In this document: piece after piece, positions 8,188 to 14,262 of the stretch
Layout of the letters: each line of letters begins with the position of its first letter
How positions within the stretch are numbered: the stretch's first letter is position 1
Assembly (NCBI GenBank): GCA_035471625.1
Contig: DATIPT010000067.1
Coordinates: 1-14,262, forward strand
Direction: 5' to 3'
DNA length: 14,262 bases
DNA from: DATEVL01 sp035471625
GTDB lineage: Bacteria > Chloroflexota > Anaerolineae > Anaerolineales > E44-bin32
Notes under the pieces: generated by a model
Databases searched by the model: none
What the model was told of the DNA's origin: nothing
The model's input: the letters and a program-made list of their open reading frames with translations, nothing else
Position numbers and translations under genes: made by a program

Positions 8188-8216
8188 TTGCGCCAGCGGC
8201 CGGGGTGGCATACAGT
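8188..8216 (+). promoter_or_regulatory. Possible promoter of the two-helix membrane protein gene
   Basis: TTGCGC (8188-8193), a 17-nt spacer and TACAGT (8211-8216) lie about 30 nt before the ATG at 8247. Matches to consensus are 3/6 and 4/6, so the call rests mainly on spacing and position. The rest of the 228-nt fhs-divergent interval shows no gene. A weak minus-strand candidate for fhs there (a TTGCCC/CAAACT pair) is not convincing. Confidence 0.35.
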
Positions 8217-8246
8217 CGTATCGGCCGACCCGCCGGAGTCATCCGC

Positions 8247-8600
8247 ATGGCGCCCGAATCGGAACAAGAGCGGCTCCGCCGACTGCGGGACCGCCAGATC
8301 GCCACCCGCGATCCACAATCGAAGCAACGTCAGCTCCACGGGAAGATCGCCCGCAAACAGCGCGGCGCCGTTGAGGCGTTCTCCCTCGGCAAGATCTGGT
8401 CCGAGATCCCCAGCATGTGGAAGGGCGCCTTCTTCGGGCTGGCGATCGGGGCGCTCGGGGTCGCCATCGTGCCGCTCCTGTGGGTCTCGCCCTGGTCCCT
8501 CCCATGCGCTGGAGTCATCGCCCTGTTCCTGGCGATCCTGGGAATGATCATCGGCCGCGCCGCCGACACGCGCGATTCCCTGAAAGACCTTATGCGCTGA
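8247..8600 (+). CDS. Small two-helix membrane protein of unknown function
   Basis: 117 residues. The first 56 are hydrophilic and Arg/Lys/Gln-rich, including R-R-L-R-D-R-Q (11-17), and probably cytosolic. Two hydrophobic helices follow at about 57-79 and 83-104, joined by a tight S-P-W-S-L-P turn (81-86), then a short polar tail. I chose ATG 8247, which has GGAG eight bases upstream; an in-frame GTG at 8205 lies above the likely transcription start. No catalytic motif is visible and I do not recognise a named family with certainty. A helical hairpin with a basic N-terminus suggests a small membrane anchor or assembly factor, which is only inference. It is divergent from fhs and its stop is 12 bp from the stop of the convergent VIT-type gene. 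Confidence 0.8.
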   Translation: MAPESEQERLRRLRDRQIATRDPQSKQRQLHGKIARKQRGAVEAFSLGKIWSEIPSMWKGAFFGLAIGALGVAIVPLLWVSPWSLPCAGVIALFLAILGMIIGRAADTRDSLKDLMR

Positions 8601-8612
8601 ACCCGGCGCGCC

Positions 8613-9419
8613 TCATCCCACCAACCCCTTGAGCAACGCCCCGACCGCGTAGGCGACGGCCGCTGCCAGCCCGCCGACGGCCAGCATCTCCAAGCCGCTT
8701 CGCAACGGGTTGTTCCGAGTGATGAAGACCTTGGCCGCCCCGAGCCCGAACAATGCGACGCCGGCCAGAATCGTCGAGGCGACGAACGCTGTGAGGGAAT
8801 CGATCGGGACGAACAGCCCCACGACGTAGACCAACAAAGGAAGCGACCCGGCGACGACGAAGGCCGCAAGCGTTGCGAAGGCGCTGGCGAGGGGATTCCT
8901 CTCGTCCGGTATCATCCCCAGCTCGTCGACCATCATCGCCTTGACCCAACGTTCCGGATCTCGCGATTGGATACCGACCAGGGCACTGGCCTCCTGGTCG
9001 GTGTAGCCGCGCACTTTGTAGAGTTCCAGCAACTCCGTCCGTTCTCCCTCCGGGAAGTGCTCCACCTCCCACCGCTCTCGGGCGTACTCCCGCTCGTACA
9101 GTTCCGTTTCGCTCTTCGTTGACAGGTAGGCCCCGCTGGCCATGGAGAAACCATCCGCGAGCAGGTTCGCCAGGCCGAGGATCAAGATGACTTCCGAGCC
9201 CAGGGCGGCCCCGGCCACACCACTGACGATGGCGAAGGTCGTGACGATGCCGTCGAGCCCGCCGTAGACCAGATCGCCGATGTACTGACCCCCGGCACCG
9301 GCGTGCTCCTCGCTCGCTGCCCGGCCGATCCGCTCGGGGTCATGGGCAGCCGCGGCCGCCGCCCGATCCCCCCGCCGAAAGGCATCACGGGCCTGGTCGA
9401 CTCTGCGCATCAAGCTCAT
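8613..9419 (-). CDS. VIT1/CCC1-family iron/manganese transporter
   Basis: Membrane protein of the vacuolar iron transporter family, which moves Fe2+ or Mn2+ out of the cytosol, usually by proton exchange. The 268-residue reading has a polar N-terminus (1-45) and helix 1 at about 47-70 with the family motif D-G-I-V-T-T-F-A (56-63). Helix 2 (74-99) ends in A-D-G-F-S-M-A-S-G-A-Y-L-S (88-100). An acidic, Met-containing cytosolic segment follows (101-175: many Glu, Met162, Met163, Glu166), like the VIT1 metal-binding domain, then three helices at about 176-201, 207-230 and 244-265. Total helix count is five, as in the family. The N-terminus shows no ferritin-like domain. The ATG at 9419 is preceded by GGGAGG; the frame is open upstream, but that part is Arg-rich and overlaps the previous gene. 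Last gene of the minus-strand run, 49 bp after the winged-helix gene. Substrate (Fe or Mn) cannot be read from sequence. Confidence 0.88.
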   Translation of the reverse strand: MSLMRRVDQARDAFRRGDRAAAAAAHDPERIGRAASEEHAGAGGQYIGDLVYGGLDGIVTTFAIVSGVAGAALGSEVILILGLANLLADGFSMASGAYLSTKSETELYEREYARERWEVEHFPEGERTELLELYKVRGYTDQEASALVGIQSRDPERWVKAMMVDELGMIPDERNPLASAFATLAAFVVAGSLPLLVYVVGLFVPIDSLTAFVASTILAGVALFGLGAAKVFITRNNPLRSGLEMLAVGGLAAAVAYAVGALLKGLVG

Positions 9420-9468
9420 GCGACGTTCCCTCCCTTCGAATCCGGCGACCGCGTTGTCCGTCGGGAAC

Positions 9469-10419
9469 TCAGCGACGCCCGCCTCGCGGCGAAGTGCGCT
9501 GCGCCGAAGCCCGGCGGGTCGCCTTGCGCCGCAGTGCCCGTCCGACGGCGCCGGCCCAACGCGCCGCAACGAAGTAGACCGACTCTCCCTGGGCCATGCG
9601 GCGCAGGCTGCCCGCTTCCACGAGTCCCTCCAGAGTCCGGTCGATATCGCGGACGCTCCACCCGAGGCTCCGGCGCAGGTCGGCCGGGGTGGCGGCGACG
9701 AGATTCTTCACCATCCCTTGGGCGATCGCCTCGCGAGCCTGCCGGGTCGTCAGGTGTCGAGCGCGTGCATCGAGATCCGGAAACCAGCGATCGACGAGGT
9801 CATAGATGAACGCGTAGTTCCAGGCGCCGGCCTCCGCCACTCCGACCGGCAGCACTTTTAAGCCGCCCTGCAATTCGACCAGGGCGCGGTCGAAGCGGGC
9901 CTTGACCTGCGGATTGGCCAGGCGCGCCTCCTGGCGCAGCCGGATGGTGTCGAGGGGCCCGTTCTCCATCAAGGCTTCGAGGACGGCCTTGGCCTCGGCG
10001 GAGAGCCTGCCCTCGCGATATTCCACCAGGTAGTCCTGCGGGTCCCCATAGTTCTCGCTTAGCGCGTAGAAAGCCGGCAGGAGCTCGAGGGAGACGAGAG
10101 TCGATCGGCGCCGCAGGAGTTTGCCGTAGTACCACCACCGTTTATCGAGGGCCTCGTCTTTCCAGGACCACGACCTGCCGATCGAGGGATCGTCGAAGCC
10201 GGCCGCCAGGGGCCGGGCATTGCCGGCGATGGCGTGCAGCAGGTTCGGCATCTCGATCCCTTCGGTCGGCCAGAAAAGGCAGAACCCGACGGTCCGCACG
10301 AAACGACGGGCGTCCGCAGGCGTTCGCAAGCGGCGGAGGCGAGTGCGGCGCCAGCGATGGTCGCGCATCCGGACGATCTCTATGGGCAGGGGTGTCTTCG
10401 CCTCCGCCTGCGTGGGCAC
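9469..10419 (-). CDS. AlkZ/YcaQ-related winged-helix protein
   Basis: 316 residues, soluble, Arg-rich at both ends. The middle shows F-V-R-T-V-G-F-C-L-F-W-P (40-51) and R-W-W-Y-Y-G-K (94-100). A winged-helix-like segment follows at about 141-190 (A-E-A-K-A-V-L-E-A-L with a basic recognition helix), and a second helix-rich segment at 225-282. This layout recalls the winged-helix family that includes the DNA glycosylases AlkZ and YcaQ, but the catalytic Q-x-Q or Q-x-D motif of those enzymes is not visible in the N-terminal part, so glycosylase activity is doubtful. Start: GTG 10419 has a perfect GGGAGG seven bases upstream, better than the ATG at 10368 and than an in-frame GTG at 10527. It lies 132 bp after pckA with a hairpin between, and 49 bp before the VIT-type gene. 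Function is open; the DNA-binding role is inference. Confidence 0.7.
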   Translation of the reverse strand: MPTQAEAKTPLPIEIVRMRDHRWRRTRLRRLRTPADARRFVRTVGFCLFWPTEGIEMPNLLHAIAGNARPLAAGFDDPSIGRSWSWKDEALDKRWWYYGKLLRRRSTLVSLELLPAFYALSENYGDPQDYLVEYREGRLSAEAKAVLEALMENGPLDTIRLRQEARLANPQVKARFDRALVELQGGLKVLPVGVAEAGAWNYAFIYDLVDRWFPDLDARARHLTTRQAREAIAQGMVKNLVAATPADLRRSLGWSVRDIDRTLEGLVEAGSLRRMAQGESVYFVAARWAGAVGRALRRKATRRASAQRTSPRGGRR

Positions 10420-10426
10420 CAGCTTG

Positions 10427-10432
10427 CCTCCC
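10427..10432 (-). promoter_or_regulatory. Shine-Dalgarno fixing a GTG start at 10419
   Basis: The minus strand reads GGGAGG, then 7 nt, then GTG. It decides the start of the winged-helix gene: the next in-frame ATG (10368) has only a weak AGAG upstream. Confidence 0.7.
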
Positions 10433-10465
10433 TGCGGCCCGCCGCGCCTCCGATTCGGACTCAAC

Positions 10466-10498
10466 GGGGTCGGAGAGACGGGCCATCCCTCCGACCCC
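10466..10498 (-). terminator. Hairpin downstream of pckA
   Basis: A perfect 10-bp inverted repeat (GGGGTCGGAG and its complement) with a 13-nt loop lies 53 nt beyond the pckA stop and 46 nt before the next start. No U-run follows, so it may be a partial terminator or an mRNA 3'-end stabiliser rather than a full stop. Confidence 0.5.
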
Positions 10499-10551
10499 CG
10501 ATTGCCTTCCGATCCCGGTCGAAGCACGAGTGCCGCGGATCGCGCCGCCTC

Positions 10552-12195
10552 TCAGGGCTTGCGTGGTCCGGCGGCGACGACCTCGGGCGGACAGGAATCC
10601 TCGAACTTCTTGAAGTTCTCGATGAAGCGGGCGGCCAGTTGCCGGTACTTCTCCATGTAGCCGCTCTGGCTGGACCACGTCCCGGCCGGATTCAGGATTT
10701 CCGGAGGCACGCCGTCGCACGACTGCGGCACGTCGAACCCGAAGACCGGGTCGCGAGCATGCTCCACCGATTGAAGACGGCCCTCGAGGGCAGCGTTCAA
10801 CAGGGCACGCGTGTAGCCGATGCTAATCCGCTTGCCGACCCCGAAGGGGCCGCCGATCCATCCGGTGTTGACCAGCCAGCACCGGGCGCCGTAGCGCTCG
10901 ATCTTCGCCCGCAGCAGCCCGGCATAGACGGACGGGTGATGGACCATGAAGGGCGCCCCGAAACACGTGCTGAAGGTCGGCTGGGGTTCGTAGCCGATGC
11001 CGACCTCCGTCCCGGCGATCTTGGAGGTGTATCCCGAGATGAACTGGTACAGGGCTTGATCCGGCGACAGACGGGCGATCGGCGGCATCACGCCGGAGGC
11101 GTCGCACGTCAGCAGCAAGATGTTCGCCGGATGGCCGCCGCGTTTCTCCGGCACCGCATTGGCGATGTACTCGAGCGGATACGAGGCCCGAGTGTTCTCG
11201 GTGATTCGGTCGTCGTCCAGGTCGATCCGCCGATTGACCGGGTCGAAGACCACGTTCTCCAGGATCGTGCCGAAGCGTTGGGTGGTCGCGTAGATCTCCG
11301 GCTCCGCGGAGGCCGAGAGGCGAATGACTTTGGCGTAGCAGCCGTTCTCGAAGTTGAAGACTCCGGCGTCACTCCACCCGTGTTCGTCGTCTCCTATGAG
11401 GCGACGCGTCGGATCGGCTGAGAGCGTCGTCTTCCCGGTTCCGGAGAGTCCGAAGAACAGCGCCACGTCTCCATCGGGGCCGACGTTGGCCGAGCAGTGC
11501 ATCGGCATCACGCCCTGGAGAGGCAGGAGGTAGTTGAGCGCCGTGAAGACCGACTTCTTGATCTCCCCGGCGTATCCCGTGTTCCCGATCAGGCACAGGC
11601 GACGCTCGAAGTCGACCAGGATGAACGTGCCCGACCGGGTGTCGTCGATGGCGCTGGAGGCCCGGAACCCGGGAACCGCCAGGACGGTGAATTCCGGGAC
11701 ATGCCGGCGGTAGGCGTCCGGACTCTCCGGAAGCAGAAACATGTTCCGGGCAAACAGGCTGTGCCATGCGGTCTCGGTGATGATTCGGACCGGGAGCTGG
11801 AACTCAGGGTCGGCCCCGGCAAGGCAATCCTGGATGAAGATGTCGCGTCCCTGTAGATACCCCTGGAGCCGATCGAGCAGGCCCTGGAATCGGTCGGAGG
11901 GATAGGGCCGGTTGTAGTCTCCCCACCATACATGCTCCTCCGAGTTCGGCTCGCGCACGATAAGCTTGTCATTGGCGGCGCGAGCTGTGTGATCGCCGGT
12001 GTTGACGACCAGCGGACCCTGCTCGACCATCGCCCCTTCGCGGCGAAAGATGGCCTCTTCGTACAGAGCTTCCGGAGGCAGATTCCAGTAGACCGTGCCC
12101 AGGTTGGTCAGGCCCAGAACCTCCAGGCCGTAGTCGCTGTGCAGGACTCCGGCGTGGCCCTGGGCCGGGGTTCGGATATCGAGGACGTCCCTCAT
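10552..12195 (-). CDS. pckA: ATP-type phosphoenolpyruvate carboxykinase
   Basis: Converts oxaloacetate and ATP to PEP, CO2 and ADP (EC 4.1.1.49), the entry step of gluconeogenesis. The 547 residues match the ATP-dependent family (about 530-540). N-T-G-D-H-T-A-R (65-72) and N-R-P-Y (95-98) are in the substrate domain. N-T-G-Y-A-G-E-I-K-K-S (205-215) holds the active-site Lys. M-H-C-S-A-N-V-G (232-239) holds a metal-binding His, and the P-loop is G-L-S-G-T-G-K-T-T-L-S (249-259). The D-D-E-H-G-W-S-D motif is at 269-276, and E-N-T-R (333-336) holds a conserved Arg. The kinase loop shows ATP rather than GTP specificity. The ATG at 12195 overlaps the aminotransferase stop as ATGA, with GAGGGA six bases upstream, so the two are probably translationally coupled. 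An in-frame upstream extension to 12264 lies inside the aminotransferase gene and is not needed. Confidence 0.96.
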   Translation of the reverse strand: MRDVLDIRTPAQGHAGVLHSDYGLEVLGLTNLGTVYWNLPPEALYEEAIFRREGAMVEQGPLVVNTGDHTARAANDKLIVREPNSEEHVWWGDYNRPYPSDRFQGLLDRLQGYLQGRDIFIQDCLAGADPEFQLPVRIITETAWHSLFARNMFLLPESPDAYRRHVPEFTVLAVPGFRASSAIDDTRSGTFILVDFERRLCLIGNTGYAGEIKKSVFTALNYLLPLQGVMPMHCSANVGPDGDVALFFGLSGTGKTTLSADPTRRLIGDDEHGWSDAGVFNFENGCYAKVIRLSASAEPEIYATTQRFGTILENVVFDPVNRRIDLDDDRITENTRASYPLEYIANAVPEKRGGHPANILLLTCDASGVMPPIARLSPDQALYQFISGYTSKIAGTEVGIGYEPQPTFSTCFGAPFMVHHPSVYAGLLRAKIERYGARCWLVNTGWIGGPFGVGKRISIGYTRALLNAALEGRLQSVEHARDPVFGFDVPQSCDGVPPEILNPAGTWSSQSGYMEKYRQLAARFIENFKKFEDSCPPEVVAAGPRKP

Positions 12196-13409
12196 GCCCA
12201 ATCCCTCACGACTCGGTGGTCCCCGATGAAGATCTCCTGGGGCGCCTCGGGGTCGAGCGCCCACCGGATGCGAGCGATTCCCTCGGTGATCTCCTTCGTC
12301 GAACCGGCGTAGCTGAGGCGCAGGTGACCTTCCATGCCGAATTCCCGCCCCGGCACCGTGACGACGCGGGCTTTGTCGAGCAGGAAGCGGGCCAGGGCCA
12401 CCGAGTCGCCCTGATAGGCGCGCAGGTCCGGCAGGCAGTAGAAAGTCCCTCCGGGCCGAACGGTGTGGGCGCCGGGGAGAGCCGCCAGCTCCCGGACGGC
12501 GACATCGCGGTTGTTCTCCATCATCATTCGCAGCGAGTCGGTCACGGTCTGGATCCCGGTCAGGGCGCCTTCGGCGGCCGCCTGCAGCAGGGTCGGCGGG
12601 CAGGAAGCCGTTTGGGCCTGGACATTGGTCATGACTTCAATGATCGACCGGCTGGCGACCGCCCACCCGATCCGAAAACCAGTCATCCCGTAGAGCTTGG
12701 AGATCCCGTTGATTACGATCAGCCGGCTCTCGTCGAGCGGCCGTTTCGAGAAGCGAAGGGCGCTCGGCGGCGAGCGTCCATCAAAGACGAGGCGGTGGTA
12801 AATGTCGTCCAGGATCAGGTAGAGCTCTTTGCGTTCGCAAAACGCGACGAGCTCCGCCATGAAGTCGTCCCGGTACACGACGCCCGAAGGGTTGTTGGGG
12901 CTGTTGACAACAATCGCCTTGGTGTAGGAGCCGACGGCCTCTTCGATGTCCTCCATCCGCGGATGGAAGGTCCCGTCCTCAGGCGTCACGACCACTGGAA
13001 CGCCGTAGACCATCCGAACCATCTCCGGATAACTGACCCAATAAGGCGCCAGGAGGATGACTTCGTCCTGAGGATTGAGCAGCGTGAACAGCGCGTCGAA
13101 GATCGCTTGCTTGGCGCCGGGGCAGATGATCACGTTCTCCGGGGACGCCAGACGATCGTAGTAGTCCTCGGTGTACCGAATCACAGCCTTCTTCAGGGAC
13201 GGCAGCCCGTCCGGTGGCGAGTACTTGATGTTGCCGTCGGAGAGTTTGGAGGCGGCAGCGGTCACGGCTCCGATCGGGGCCTTGTTCTTCGGCTCACCGA
13301 TGCCGAGGTTGATCACCGCCTCGCCGCGTTCGCGCAGCCGGCGGGCCTCCTCGTTGAGCGCCAGGGTCGGGGACTCACTGATCGAACGAGCCAGTTGGCT
13401 GAGGGCCAT
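12192..13409 (-). CDS. Class I aminotransferase, probable aspartate aminotransferase
   Basis: PLP enzyme of fold type I, likely exchanging aspartate/2-oxoglutarate with oxaloacetate/glutamate. The 405 residues are typical. I-N-L-G-I-G-E-P (33-40) marks the N-terminal part. Y-S-P-P-D-G-L-P (63-70) is the substrate loop, and C-P-G-A-K-Q-A (96-102) binds phosphate. N-S-P-N-N-P-S-G (169-176) and D-D-I-Y (201-204) contact the PLP ring. S-K-L-Y-G-M-T-G-F-R-I-G-W (237-249) carries the PLP lysine Lys238 and Arg246, and L-R-L-S-Y-A (363-368) holds the carboxylate-binding Arg364. The ATG has GGAAGG eight bases upstream. Substrate cannot be fixed from motifs alone; related subfamilies use aromatic amino acids, alanine or prephenate. 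The ATGA overlap with pckA, which consumes oxaloacetate, favours aspartate. The last residues (about 386-405) extend past the usual end and cover the pckA start. Confidence 0.9.
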   Translation of the reverse strand: MALSQLARSISESPTLALNEEARRLRERGEAVINLGIGEPKNKAPIGAVTAAASKLSDGNIKYSPPDGLPSLKKAVIRYTEDYYDRLASPENVIICPGAKQAIFDALFTLLNPQDEVILLAPYWVSYPEMVRMVYGVPVVVTPEDGTFHPRMEDIEEAVGSYTKAIVVNSPNNPSGVVYRDDFMAELVAFCERKELYLILDDIYHRLVFDGRSPPSALRFSKRPLDESRLIVINGISKLYGMTGFRIGWAVASRSIIEVMTNVQAQTASCPPTLLQAAAEGALTGIQTVTDSLRMMMENNRDVAVRELAALPGAHTVRPGGTFYCLPDLRAYQGDSVALARFLLDKARVVTVPGREFGMEGHLRLSYAGSTKEITEGIARIRWALDPEAPQEIFIGDHRVVRDWA

Positions 13410-13432
13410 GCGACTTGCCTTCCGGTTCCGCG

Positions 13433-13470
13433 CGCGGCCTCGGGGGCATGGATCGATGACCCCGAGCGCG
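13433..13470 (-). promoter_or_regulatory. Hairpin in the 5' leader of the aminotransferase-pckA operon
   Basis: Arms CTCGGGG (13439-13445) and CCCCGAG (13460-13466) pair over 7 bp. They are extended by CGCG on both sides (13433-13436 with 13467-13470) after a 2-nt bulge, with a 14-nt loop. It lies 24 nt before the start codon and leaves the Shine-Dalgarno free. A leader role is inference. Confidence 0.35.
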
Positions 13471-13486
13471 GAATCTGCGCGATGAT

Positions 13487-13492
13487 TTTACA
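13487..13492 (-). promoter_or_regulatory. Candidate -10 box for the aminotransferase-pckA operon
   Basis: The minus strand reads TAAAAT preceded by TG, in the only AT-rich patch of the 133-nt divergent interval. No -35 match is seen. An odd-centred 6-bp dyad, CGCACC/GGTGCG (13500-13512), lies just upstream and could be an operator, or chance in GC-rich DNA. Confidence 0.35.
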
Positions 13493-13542
13493 CTGACGGC
13501 GCACCCGGTGCGGCACGGCCCGGCTCGACTGCGGAGGCGGCG

Positions 13543-13818
13543 ATGACCGATGACGAAATGCACAGGCTCCGGCGCGAACTCGTCGAGTCATTCACCGAAG
13601 CGCAGGTCGCGGTCCTCCGAGCCGTTCGGGCAGAGCTTTCCAGCCGCCGCTGGCAGGTGATGCTGGAGATCGACGCGGCCCAGGAAGATCTGCGCTCCGC
13701 CCTGCATCAGTCGGGAAGCCCGGAATCAACCCGGCGCTTGGCGTCCGTCCAGGTGCGGCTCCAGCGCGCCCACGAACAACTCGCCCGGATCCCGGAAGAC
13801 GTGATCCCGGCCTTCTAG
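13543..13818 (+). CDS. Small helical (coiled-coil-like) protein of unknown function
   Basis: 91 residues, rich in Glu, Arg, Gln, Leu and Ala, with long amphipathic helices at about 3-56 and 61-83 separated by the breaker S-G-S-P (57-60). This suggests an antiparallel helical hairpin. It has no signal peptide, no membrane segment, no Cys, and a single Trp. The ATG has a strong GGAGG five bases upstream. It is divergently placed from the aminotransferase-pckA operon and followed by a hairpin. I do not recognise the family; a small oligomeric or partner-binding protein is only a guess. Frame, Shine-Dalgarno and composition support a real gene. Confidence 0.7.
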   Translation: MTDDEMHRLRRELVESFTEAQVAVLRAVRAELSSRRWQVMLEIDAAQEDLRSALHQSGSPESTRRLASVQVRLQRAHEQLARIPEDVIPAF

Positions 13819-13845
13819 CCGGCACCGGCCGGCAGACCGACCGCT

Positions 13846-13866
13846 CCGGAGGCCAGCTGCCTCCGG
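13846..13866 (+). terminator. Hairpin after the small coiled-coil gene
   Basis: CCGGAGGC and its complement pair over 8 bp with a 5-nt loop, 27 nt after the stop codon. There is no U-run, so termination efficiency is uncertain. Confidence 0.45.
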
Positions 13867-14063
13867 GCCGAAACCGCACGACATCGAAACCTTCGGGCAA
13901 TGCTTTCGTGGGCGGAGGCCGAAGGCCCGTCGCCCGAGCCGTGAACCTTTCGCTCGACCTGCGCCTCGTCGCGGACGGCTTGCTTCGCCGGCGCGCCGTC
14001 CAAACCCCGTCGAGCGGGCTCGGATACGCAACAAGTGTCACCTCCTGCGCCACTCCCGAAGAG
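13867..14063. other. Gene-free interval
   Basis: Between the end of the 91-residue gene and the promoter at 14064 I see no supported coding region or RNA gene. The open frames here are Arg/Pro-rich and lack a Shine-Dalgarno. A further 7-bp inverted repeat (13973-13979 with 13995-14001) has a 15-nt loop and no clear role. Confidence 0.6.
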
Positions 14064-14091
14064 TTGCCATTGGCGGCTTTCGCTATATACT
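14064..14091 (+). promoter_or_regulatory. Sigma-70 type promoter of the last gene
   Basis: TTGCCA (14064-14069), a 16-nt spacer and TATACT (14086-14091) each match consensus 5/6, in a locally AT-richer stretch. Transcription would start near 14098, giving a leader of about 55 nt that ends in a purine-rich GGAGGAGAGG. Confidence 0.75.
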
Positions 14092-14153
14092 CAGTTCGCA
14101 ATCTCGGCCCGGCGGGAGCCGGTCAATCCCCCACCCTTCCGGAGGAGAGGGTC

Positions 14154-14262
14154 ATGAAGAGACCGTTCGGCGTTACCCTGATCGCTATTGTTTCCGGGTT
14201 TTTTGCCGTGTTGGCCATCGTCAGCGCATTGCGGTTCTTGGGCGTCATGTTCCGGCCGATCG
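14154..14262 (+). CDS. Membrane protein, N-terminal fragment
   Basis: The gene runs off the window; 36 residues are visible. K-R-P-F-G is followed by a hydrophobic helix at about 6-33 (Val, Leu, Ile, Ala, Phe-rich, with Gly and Ser). The helix is not followed by a cleavage-like site, so an integral membrane protein is more likely than a secreted one. The ATG has GGAGG eight bases upstream and a good promoter further up. The family cannot be named from this fragment. Confidence 0.7.
   Translation, partial: MKRPFGVTLIAIVSGFFAVLAIVSALRFLGVMFRPI

Noticed and set aside
13592..14101. Minus-strand frame of 169 codons near the right end
   Set aside because: It is low-complexity, Arg/Pro-rich, overlaps the small coiled-coil gene in antisense and lacks any ribosome site.

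Overview
The window is a GC-rich, gene-dense chromosomal segment from a bacterium. It shows no phage, insertion sequence, CRISPR or rRNA/tRNA signature. The gene families fit Chloroflexota (for example an Anaerolineae-like metagenomic genome). The clues are a CofD-like YvcK with two N-terminal membrane helices, an archaeal-type cofactor-independent phosphoglycerate mutase, a long C1-THF-synthase-like formate-THF ligase and a META-YbaY fusion. The phylum assignment is inference from family habits, not a computed placement.

Layout. (1) 1-654: 3' part of a META-YbaY two-domain envelope protein (+), ending at a perfect bidirectional hairpin shared with pgk. (2) 4488-762 (-): yvcK, gap and pgk, read from a near-consensus promoter at 4533-4505. 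A 144-nt gap-pgk interval can fold strongly and hides the pgk Shine-Dalgarno. (3) 4714-5925 (+): apgM, divergent from yvcK, with its own TATAAT box. (4) 8018-6024 (-): fhs, convergent with apgM across a 14-bp hairpin; it carries an unusual Lys-rich N-terminal tail. (5) 8247-8600 (+): a small two-helix membrane protein. (6) 13409-8613 (-): aspartate-type aminotransferase, ATP-type PEP carboxykinase (4-bp ATGA overlap), an AlkZ/YcaQ-related winged-helix protein, and a VIT1/CCC1-type metal transporter. (7) 13543-13818 (+): a small coiled-coil protein. Then come a gene-free stretch and, from 14154, the start of a membrane protein with a good promoter.

How the genes work together. Aminotransferase (aspartate to oxaloacetate), PckA (oxaloacetate to PEP), ApgM (2-PG/3-PG), Pgk and GapDH cover almost the whole gluconeogenic trunk from an amino acid to glyceraldehyde-3-phosphate; only enolase is missing here. 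YvcK, a factor known in Bacillus to be needed for growth on gluconeogenic carbon, leads the gap-pgk operon. Fhs adds one-carbon metabolism. This is mostly core metabolism. The least-explained elements are the structured gap-pgk interval, the Fhs tail and the small genes of unknown function.
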